Part shown: piece by piece, positions 9,491-16,750 of the stretch
Layout: the number at the start of each line of letters is the position of its first letter
Numbering within the stretch: position 1 is the stretch's first letter
Assembly (NCBI GenBank): GCA_013115135.1
Contig: JABANP010000639.1
Location: 1 to 25,708, forward strand
Length of the DNA stretch: 25,708 nt
Direction: 5' to 3'
Source of the DNA: Perkinsus olseni
Taxonomy: Eukaryota > Perkinsozoa > Perkinsida > Perkinsidae
Notes under the pieces: generated by a model
Databases searched by the model: none
The model's input: only the letters and a program-made list of their open reading frames with translations
What the model was told of the DNA's origin: nothing
Program-made: the position numbers and the translations under genes

Positions 9491-9563
9491 TGGAGAACCC
9501 GGGCATCGATCCCGGTGCCTCTCGCTTGCTAAGCGAGCGCTCTACCATTTGAGCTAGTCCCCC
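9491..9563 (-). tRNA. tRNA-Ala (anticodon AGC)
   Basis: Minus-strand 73-mer with a full cloverleaf: acceptor GGGGGAC paired with GTTCTCC (two G-U pairs), discriminator A, D arm AGCTC...GAGC with A-box-like TAGCTCAAATGG, anticodon stem CTCGC/GCGAG around loop TTAGCAA giving anticodon AGC, and T arm CCGGG/CCCGG with loop ATCGATG. No intron. It is the only tRNA in the window without structural defects. The T loop starts A-T-C rather than T-T-C, a mild oddity. Confidence 0.9.
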
Positions 9564-10238
9564 TGCTGGAATGCTAGGCTTTTTCCATCAAGGGGAGGAT
9601 ACGACTGAAACAACCCTTCACCCGCTGCTGAATGTTGGATCTTGAAAGAAGCCACAGTCCATCGCATGGCACCAAAATTGCCCAGGGGGAGCGGGGCCCA
9701 CCGGGTAGACTCTACTCTATCGGGCTTGCGCTATGAATTCCTTCCGTTGCGCGATGCACTATAAATCTACTCACTTTCCGATGCAGGGACACGAACCCTA
9801 GTCGCGTGGGTGAAGGCACGAATCCTGACGAGCCAGCCTACGCGGGAGTTCCTACAAAGCACCCAATATGTACTCAGCTATGATACTGCAGCAGCTTGAG
9901 GCAGTAGACTGCTGCAAAACCGTCCTGCCGAGACAGCCTCGCGGGTAATCTTCCCAGTGGGAAGTTCCCACTTGCCCGACCTGCGCGCCTGCATCGGGCT
10001 ATCATTGTTACAGCGGGCGTGTCATATACGACGACAACGACCTGAATCCCCGCATGGATTCCGGGATTCAATATACTGCTAGGCGTGAGGAGCAACACAC
10101 AAGCGCAAGTCCCGCCCCCTCGTCGCGAAGACCTAGTATTTTTACATCCAAGCCTTCTGCTCTAAATGCGTTCAACACTTCGCGTGACGCGGGACACGCG
10201 AGATCTCGCTAGCGTTTCTACGCATGCGCTATGGCGAG
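9564..10238. other. Spacer without a protein gene
   Basis: Contains the tRNA-Glu-like relic (9777-9846) and two overlapping one-base-centre palindromes: 9950-9964 (CTTCCCA-G-TGGGAAG) and 9956-9972 (AGTGGGAA-G-TTCCCACT). From about 10170 the ACACTTCGCG motif of the adjoining repeat begins. No coding feature is supported. Confidence 0.5.
9777..9846 (-). pseudogene. tRNA-Glu(TTC)-like relic
   Basis: The minus strand ends CATCGGA (a Glu-type acceptor) after a T arm AGGG-TTCGTGT-CCCT, preceded by GGATTCGTGCCTTCACCCACG, which resembles the anticodon arm of fungal tRNA-Glu. The anticodon loop is one base short of the usual CTTTCAC, and the 5' acceptor TCCCGCG pairs with CATCGGA at only 4-5 of 7 positions. 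Probably a pseudogene. Confidence 0.6.
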
Positions 10239-10362
10239 TAGTGTCCTTGAATTTCGAGGCTCGAAACCCAACATGTCGCGTTTCTCGCGAAAACACTTCG
10301 CGCGAAGCAGTTTGACTGTCAAACTTTGACACGCAAAAAAGATGAAACTCCAATGCATACAT
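10239..10362. repeat. Dispersed repeat, copy a (copy b at 16551-16647)
   Basis: Shares with 16551-16647, in order: AGTGTCCTTGAA, CAACATG(T/C)CGCG, AAACACTTCGCGCGAAGCAG and GAAACTCCAATGCATACATT. Relative to copy b it carries an extra palindrome TTTCGAG-G-CTCGAAA (10252-10266) and a hairpin AGTTTGA-CTG-TCAAACT (10309-10325). Its right end, TGAAACTCCAATG (10343-10355), is the reverse complement of the start of the next element (10360-10372), giving a 13-bp inverted junction around CATA. In both spacers it lies just beyond the 3' side of an AADC gene. Confidence 0.85.
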
Positions 10363-11078
10363 TGGAGTTTCACCTGTTTTACGCGTAAAACAGTTTTACG
10401 CGAAGTGTTTTACGCGAAAAACGCGATATGTTGTGTAGAGATAACACTTCGCGTCATAACGCACGCGTGAAACGCAATATCGCGAAAAACTCTAACGCGA
10501 TAACGCGTCATAACGTGTTTACCGCGTTACGCGTAGTGTTAAACGCGTAAAACACAACACAACGCGAGAATCACTCATCATCACGAGACTCAACTGCACG
10601 AACACAACCAACAGACCTCTTCACACCTCACAAACGTGTCAACCGTCAGGGACTCACGCCACAGCAGCTTATGTTCAATGCCAGGCACGCGAGCGTGAGG
10701 GAGTATAGTAGAGCGAGCGTTCGGGTTTTTGAAACGCTCCGATATTCTATACACAAGAGCTAGAGGCCATGTGCACAGAGCTGGGAGTAAGCCCCCGAAG
10801 ATGGTTTTGCGCTTGTAGAATTTGAATTAACTTCGATTTCCTCTATCATCAGCAAACTGGGATTGGGCCTGCCGCTTGGTTTCTATCGTCTAAATTTCTT
10901 GTTGTGCTGTTTATTGTGTTTTTGCCTCTCGCGCGTTATGTCAACGCGTTATGGATGACGGTATGTTTAACGCCTACGCGTTTTTTTCGCGTTTTGAGCT
11001 CTAAAATCGTCTATTTCGCGTTGCGTTATGCATTATGCGTTTCACACTAGCGTTTCACACAACACGGGTGAAACTCCA
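10363..11078. mobile_element. ACGCG-rich TIR element, about 716 bp, non-coding
   Basis: Perfect 12-bp terminal repeats TGGAGTTTCACC (10363-10374) and GGTGAAACTCCA (11067-11078). The inner flanks are packed with ACGCG/TAACGCG motifs: seven ACGCGT sites (10381, 10463, 10503, 10529, 10543, 10944, 10976) plus many TTACGCG, including the 20-bp palindrome CTGTTTTACGCGTAAAACAG (10374-10393). The middle (about 10565-10910) has no ORF. Subterminal arrays of one short motif are typical binding platforms for cut-and-paste transposases. The right end coincides with the point where similarity of AADC-A to AADC-B stops. Superfamily unknown; no clear target duplication found. Confidence 0.65.
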
Positions 11079-11678
11079 CTGTCCATCACTGTCAAGGCTC
11101 CGAACTAAGTTCGGCGAACCTACTATATGCTGGCAACGACCTGATTTATAGATCCACAACCGAGCACCTGGTGAGGGCTCGGCCCACCAGAAGGAGGCGT
11201 TAAAGCATTCAATCGCATCCTGAGTCGTAGAAGGCTCCTTTCCTAGACTGCCAAACGTCGCTGTGAGATGCATTCGGCCCTATAGTGCGGAATCGTACCA
11301 CTGAAGGGGCGTGCGAAGTTTTGGTAATGGAGACCTACTTTAACCCACAGGAACGCCGAAGAGAAACCTGTACCGAGCCACTTGGATCAATTCACGTTGA
11401 CCGAGTCCGCATTCTGAGGAAGAAGGTGTCCTCTGCAGAGCAAATGAGGATCGCCATGAACTCCATGGAATGACCACTGTGTCAAGGTCCATAGTGGCAC
11501 TGAGGAATGAACGGGGCAGTTGGTCATAGCCGCCTAGTCGCTGGTGCAGTTAGTTGCCCCCATAGCCGCCTATGCTGTTCCCAGGGAGACAGTAACCAGA
11601 CTGCTCCAGTGGTTCTCAAGAAATGAGAGGGTTGAGGAGTGCGAATCCCCTTAAGGCCCGAATCTTGAAAGCGTCGCC
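11077..11678 (-). pseudogene. AADC copy A, internal fragment
   Basis: About 600 nt closely similar to 17247-17880 of AADC-B on the same strand. It encodes the PLP-lysine exon (A-D-S-V-N-V-N ... S-K-W-L-G-T-G-F, Lys codon at 11391-11393) and the following exon (H-L-T-A-T-F-G-S-L-G-K-E-P). Lesions: a TGA at 11397-11399 replaces the Gly codon two codons before the Lys; the intron donor GTAAGG of copy B is TTAAGG here; the N-terminal half is missing, replaced at about 11679 by integrase sequence; the C-terminal part stops at the TIR of the ACGCG-rich element. Copy B has about 32- and 36-nt extra stretches within its large intron. Clearly a dead relic of a group-II PLP decarboxylase. Confidence 0.9.
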
Positions 11679-12437
11679 GCTTGTCGGCTGACTTTTTCCT
11701 GGTCATCACCGTCGGTGATTCACCGACTGGGTATTGTGTCGTGGCGAGTGCCCCTCGACCGGTGCTGGAGTCCACCTCAGAAACAGTTACGGGATCGTTG
11801 GGTATCCTACTTCGGGGTTACGCTAAGTCTTATACCCGATAACGCTTTGGTCTCCTGAGGGTGGTGTGTCAATCGCTGGCGGCCACGGCCGTTCAATATC
11901 TGCCAGTCCCGGCGTGGAGTCCCCTCTCTAATGGTCTATCGGAGGTCAGCGTGAAGAGGATCAAGCAGATGGTATCGCTGATGGACATGCCCTGGGATAT
12001 TTACTTGGGCCGCATGGCGGGTTCTCTACACGACTACGACCTCTCGGTGCTACCTCTCCCGGTACCATGGTGGTACTACCATCGCGGTCTCACCCTATCA
12101 GGTAGAAGTCAGGCGAGAACTGGTGGACTCATTGGAGTCCACTCAAAGGAAGAGTGACTGTATCTTGGTTCGCTTGGTGACGAGTGCGGATGTTCGGATG
12201 TACTGTGAATCATCGCCCGATGATTCTGAGATCGAGGGTTGGGTACACGCGCTGGATAGCGAAGATGGTCGTCGATTTGTGCTGGTGTATTTGGAGGTCA
12301 ACGGGACAATTTCTATGGCGAGGGAGGCGCCCGAGGGTCTACATCCCCTACTCAGGTCTTCAAAGGTCATACCTACAAGTCTTTGTGAGCCACGCTCTGG
12401 AGTCGACTCGGCTCCAACGCTGCCCTGTAACTCTTAG
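11679..12437 (+). pseudogene. LTR-retrotransposon integrase fragment (Ty3/gypsy-like)
   Basis: Decayed 3' part of a pol gene. Signs: a D-N-A-L stretch near 11837 that could hold the second catalytic Asp; then W-S-P-L-S-N-G-L-S-E-V-S-V-K-R-I-K-Q-M-V (about 11918-11975), matching the S-P-x-S-N-G-x-x-E-x-x-V-K-x-x-K block around the catalytic Glu of retroelement integrases; W-D-I-Y-L-G-R-M follows. A later frame (12123-12437) reads as the integrase C-terminal region. At least two frame changes separate these parts. No reverse transcriptase or 5' LTR is in the window, so the element is 5'-truncated and its left edge abuts AADC-A. Family-level assignment is inferred from the integrase block and from the LTR candidate lying downstream of integrase. 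Confidence 0.7.
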
Positions 12438-12523
12438 ATCTTTGTTGTTTTTCCACTCAATTGGGGGTGGTGCTTTCGGTAGTTTCGGCCGCACAAGGTG
12501 GTTGTGCGGATGTCGGCGCCTAT

Positions 12524-12720
12524 TGTAGCGTATTACGTACGGTACGTGATTTGAATGGCTGGATACCTCAGCAATGAGTGAGATTCGGGGAGTTCTTTCC
12601 TTTTAGTTTCATCAGAATGAGGGTTTGATCGTGGTAGCAAGGATTAACTCATCATCTAGCGGCGCTGACAGCGTTGAGTTACTCACCAGTGTTGATCGGC
12701 TTGACCTAGAAGACGCTACA
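12524..12720 (+). repeat. Possible 3' LTR, 197 bp
   Basis: Bounded by TGTAGCG and its inverse CGCTACA, i.e. TG...CA ends with 7-bp terminal inversion, starting 87 nt after the integrase stop, where a gypsy-type 3' LTR belongs. There is no partner LTR in the window to compare with, and no clear polypurine tract. Treat as a candidate only. Confidence 0.35.
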
Positions 12721-13162
12721 CCGTTCTTGTGAAGTACGTCACCGTACTGTATGTCATTCGTGGCGCGCACGGTTACTGATGTTCACTATTTAGTCTATAC
12801 TATAATTATTCAGTGCGCAATGCGCAATGCGCACTACGCATGCTCAAAGGTCCCTCAAAGACCAGGCTTCTGGCGTCCTCCAGCCGTTTCCAGGGTTGGG
12901 GTGTATTCTATGGGTCACAACGAGCATCTGATCGAGGAGCAGCATGTGATTGCGCCGAGCAAGCAGTTCCCCCTCTTTCGAGGGCTCTAACCAGCACGAG
13001 GCTCATGTTCGAAATGTAGGAAGTCATTCGCCTCAAAATCTGCAAGTTGCAGATTTCTGCAGACTACAATTGACGTTCATACTCGTGGTGAACCACCTTG
13101 AAGCAGCGTCACTGGAAGCGTAAAGGCATCTATCAACCGCTGTACATCAGCGCGGAGTCCTA
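12721..13162. other. Spacer, no gene
   Basis: Nothing coding is supported. Contains a TGCGCAA-type short tandem repeat with 8-bp inverted ends (AGTGCGCA...TGCGCACT, about 12811-12835) and a perfect one-base-centre palindrome AAATCTGCAA-G-TTGCAGATTT (13036-13056). Confidence 0.5.
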
Positions 13163-13304
13163 GCAACTTCAAAGGACTTGGACATCAGAGCCCCTGTTGC
13201 TGAAATTCCTTCTCGATGTCTGCTCCCCATTGCGGGAGCCATAATCTGCTAAAGGCTCCCGGATTTGTCGAGTAATCTTTCGGTGTTCGGCATTCGTTCT
13301 GTAT

Positions 13305-15520
13305 ATGGCACCTCTACTCGCTACTGCCCAGGACCTCCTGGTGAAGTGTCGATCAATTTTTCAGTCGCACGGAACACTCATCTTCGTGAGCGGCATAGCC
13401 TCAGTCCTTGCCCTGAAGGCTCTGAGGTTCTTGAAGCAGTACCAAGGTGGACCTTCATGCAGTCTTCGGTGGACCAAATCACGTGAGTGCGTGGATCTCG
13501 GCCCTCAATTGCATCGTCCTGTTTTTATGGACCGAATAGGATCGCTATTGTGTATCCTAGTAAAGAAGGTTTATATAACGGCCGGTTAGCGTGAACACAG
13601 GCTATACGCAATCGTCTTTCGTAGTTTCTCCCCATCCTGGGCTTCGTACCAAAGTCGATCGAACATTTTTGCCCGTGCCTTGGAGATCTATGCGGATACG
13701 TATGGTGGTTTATACCATATCAAGTGAGCGTTTTTGTTCTCCTGCTCTGCGCTCTGCATCAGTGATAAGCGCACGCTCGAGTGAGTTCGTGATGGCGGTC
13801 TGTTGTCTCTCAGGATTACTGGAACGAACATGATCATCTTGTCCAAGCCTGAGCTGGTCAGACAAGTTTTGGATGAGCGCCCGAGGACCTTCATCAGGCC
13901 CTTCAACAAGCACAAAATAATACCTGTCTCGGGAATGTTCACTACAGAGGGTGACGCGTGGAAGAGGAACAGGCGGTTTTGGTGCCCCGGCCTTCAATGA
14001 CAAAAAAATTCAGCGGCTATGGTACCTGACATGTTGAAAGTGTCGTTAAAGCTGGTGAGCGACCGAACACCACACTTCACCAGGTGCTTCGGTTCACGTT
14101 CAGATACGTCAGTTGAAGTCCCTCAGTCAGAACGGCCGTATTGTTTGGCGTCCCATAGAATGGCTTCCCCTCTGTACTCTGGATGTCTTATGTGTCAACA
14201 TCTTAGGGAACGACTATAATTTCTTGGATCCTGATGGTAAGTAGGTGCTCCCGGTGAGCACGATTCGATGCTGCTGCCTCCTCCGAAGCGGCCCGAGCTT
14301 TATTAGCCCCATTCAACCCATCGACTGCGAGAGGAACGCAATGCTTTTACAGGCCGCCGTCTCGGTAGCCGATCTGAAGGGGTCCCAGAGGCGATAGTGG
14401 ATACCCTGTCCGGGTCGGGGGCATGCTCTACAGCTCAGTTCCTTTCCCTGGATGACACGGGACAGATTCCCTTGGAACCTCAACCCAATGATCAGAAAGG
14501 TCAGGTGCTCGTCGTTGGTGGTTTCGTCATTTCTCGTCGTCAGATGCACACGGGAGTGAAGCGGCTCAACACAGTCTGCGATGAGATTATCAGCAGTCGA
14601 CGGGCCGAGCGGCAAGCGGCAGGAGGACGGGTGCAGCGACGCGACTTGCTTGACAAACTCCTGCATCTAGACCCGGAGGACTTGCGGGAAACCTCATCAC
14701 GTGAGCTCTTCTTGCCGACTCACCAGTTCTTGTCCGTTTCGGGCCGATCACTGGTAGCTTACAACGCCACTGACAGAAAAGCAGAAGTCTTAGCATCGGG
14801 GTACACACTACACTACTCGCCGTCAGGTTCTTGATCGCTGGTAGTGATACCACGGCCATGACACTCTCGTGGTGTGTCTACAATCTGTCCCTCAACCCCC
14901 AAATCCAGGCTAAGGCCAGGGTCGAGGTGGATGCCCTCGGCCATGACCCCAAGACGATAGCGGACCTCAACAAACTACCCTACGTTGAGTGCTGCATACT
15001 CGAGACCCTCAGAGTGAGCCATCGTTAAATGCTAAAAATGTGCAAGAGCGTTATAGGTTCTTCTCAGTTGCAGTCCCCGAGTCGATTTCTCCTCAATGAG
15101 TGTGTTGACGACACCGTGCTCGATGGGAAGCCAGTTCCCGCTGGTACTGTTGTGGCCGTACTTCAACACCAAGTGATGGTGAAATCTCGAGGCGGCACGA
15201 CCTACAAGTACTTAGCTCTGTGGCCTGTCGCGTTCAATATGACCTTCTTAAATCATCTCAGGCCTGAACGTTGGCTCACCAATGATGGCGTGTCGATAGA
15301 TCGAGCCCTTGTACGTGACCATCTCGCATTCGGAGGAGGCCCTCGTCAATGCCCCGGGCAGAATATGGCCCTCAAGGAGGCTACAATAATATTGGCTCTG
15401 ATCCTAAGATTTTTTGATGATATTGAACTTAATCATTCACCCTCATGCGTTCGAGGGAAGATCACCTTCACTTATGGGCCTGAGAACCTCGAGCTACAGA
15501 TGTGCCAGCGAGCCGATTAG
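13305..15520 (+). pseudogene. Cytochrome P450 pseudogene, copy 3 (least decayed)
   Basis: Same gene as copies 1 and 2. ATG at 13305 (MAPLLATAQDLL), hydrophobic anchor L-I-F-V-S-G-I-A-S-V-L-A-L, helix C W-K-R-N-R-R (about 13962), helix I A-G-S-D-T-T (about 14840), helix K E-T-L-R (about 15005), P-E-R-W (about 15268), intact heme loop F-G-G-G-P-R-Q-C-P-G (15329-15358), and a complete C-terminal exon to TAG 15518-15520. GT-AG introns lie at the positions used in copy 2; a 54-nt one (GTACTT...CTCAG) separates G-T-T-Y-K from P-E-R-W. Breaks: a frame change before KVDLHAVFGGPN (shared with copy 1), extra T in a T run near 13668, an extra base after helix C (near 13978) and a seven-A run near 13999, and one base lost at about 14685. 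Pseudogene as read. Confidence 0.93.
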
Positions 15521-15630
15521 TCTAGGCCTTTCCCCATCATGTTCGGTTTGCCCGCACACCCACCTCTTTTCTTCCGGCTATGAGTAGCGTTGACAGTGGG
15601 CTCGTGTCGGCCATCATGGCTAAACTCCTT

Positions 15631-15677
15631 TCGTGACTCACGATAGGATTCGTCAGGATTCTCACGATTCGTGAGAA
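15631..15677. repeat. Paired one-base-centre palindromes in extra sequence
   Basis: TCGTGA-C-TCACGA (15631-15643) and TTCTCACGA-T-TCGTGAGAA (15659-15677) enclose 15 nt. The corresponding place in block 1 (about 2573-2590, CATCGTGAGGAAAT) has a single TCGTGA and lacks about 35 nt. The extra stretch is thus flanked by direct copies of TCGTGA with inverted copies inside. Confidence 0.85.
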
Positions 15678-15818
15678 ATTATCAGCCAGTGAGCCTGTGA
15701 GCCACAGCCATTATCACCTGTGTTTTATAGCGATAGCGACAAAAAGTAGCTCTGTGGCTGCGATAGTATGGCATGGAAACAGCAAATAATCGTCACTGGT
15801 TACCCTCCCACTGTCACT

Positions 15819-15866
15819 GAGTGTACACGGTGTACACTCTGTCACTGAAAGGCTCTCAAGCCTTTC
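15819..15866. repeat. Two adjacent hairpins downstream of block 2
   Basis: GAGTGTACAC-G-GTGTACACTC (15819-15839, one-base centre) and GAAAGGCT-CTCA-AGCCTTTC (15847-15866). The first is itself flanked by direct repeats TGTCACTGA (15812-15820 and about 15840-15848). Confidence 0.9.
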
Positions 15867-16550
15867 GTCCGTGGGCATGCTGTTAGACAGATCAGGGCAA
15901 ACCGCATGCTGCTACAGGATCAAAGGTGTGTCACAAGGCTGTTATCAAGATGGCGTTTTTGCTAATGTGAAGTCCAAGTTTGGCACATACCCGATACGTA
16001 AACACCAAGAACACCAAGAACGACAGAATCACAACCAATGGGTCGAGCTCGCTCCTGCCATTATTAGAACCATAGCTTCATGGCTGTACCCAGTGCTAGC
16101 CCCTGGCTAGCTCTAGCGTTGAAGTTCATGGAACTGTGCAGATCTGTCCCGCCTGTATCTTAAGGCTATAAGTTACTGTTGTCTGTACGTAATAATTTAA
16201 TGAATCTCAATCAATCCGATTGGGCCTGTGTTATACTCAATTGGGTCGGTTCAGAACTACCACGACTTTCAACCGAGGTCTAGCGAGAGGTAGTTGGCTC
16301 CTCGCGTGTCTGGTGAGCCATGGGCGACCGGTCACGGGGAACCGACCACCTTGCAGTCGCCGCCGGCCACAGGTCGCGGGTTCCTGTTTCGGGCTTCGTT
16401 CTGCGGCCAGCGGCTCCTGCCCCCTCCCAAACTCGCAGATCAGAGGTTTCATGTAGTCTATGACGCGCACAAGTTTCTTGTTGTGCACTGAAAGCCTCTG
16501 CGTGGTAATTTCGCTCACGCCAATCCTCCTGCGTAGGATTGCTACCATGA
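15867..16550. other. Spacer between P450-3 and AADC-B, no gene
   Basis: Short frames at 15871-16110 and 16220-16456 have no motif. A CAATCCT...AGGATTG hairpin lies near 16521-16541. Nothing else is supported. Confidence 0.5.
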
Positions 16551-16647
16551 AGTGTCCTTGAAACACAACATGCCGCGTCTTCTGCGGAAACACTTCGCGC
16601 GAAGCAGTTCAGGATGCAAGACAGGCGAAACTCCAATGCATACATTC
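16551..16647. repeat. Dispersed repeat, copy b
   Basis: Copy of the 10239-10362 repeat (see there), about 100 nt downstream of the AADC-B stop codon. It lacks the TTTCGAG-G-CTCGAAA palindrome of copy a: the sequence runs directly CCTTGAAACACAACATG. It ends at CATACATT with no following TIR element. Confidence 0.85.
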
Positions 16648-16750
16648 GAGTACGGGCCTACGCAGTATGGTATCCAGATCATGCATACAGCGGCTGGCTG
16701 ACCTAAATGAAAGTGGTTTGGGGCATGCTAACTCGTCAATGTTGGCCCCG

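Larger units (their letters stand above)
13163..15797 (+). repeat. Segmental duplication block 2 (pairs with 37-2776)
   Basis: Partner of the block at 37-2776; includes P450 copy 3 plus about 140 nt upstream and 275 nt downstream. Differences from block 1 are mainly indels of 1-40 nt rather than one-sided C-to-T changes. Confidence 0.85.

Noticed and set aside
10381..10981. ACGCGT sites as a cell-cycle (MCB/MBF) promoter array
   Set aside because: Seven sites are striking, but they sit symmetrically inside a TIR element with many related TTACGCG and TAACGCG motifs and no adjacent intact gene; transposon subterminal repeats explain them better.
177..15520. Repeat-induced point mutation as the cause of P450 decay
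   Set aside because: Differences between copies are mostly small indels, not one-directional C-to-T changes with new TA-rich stretches.
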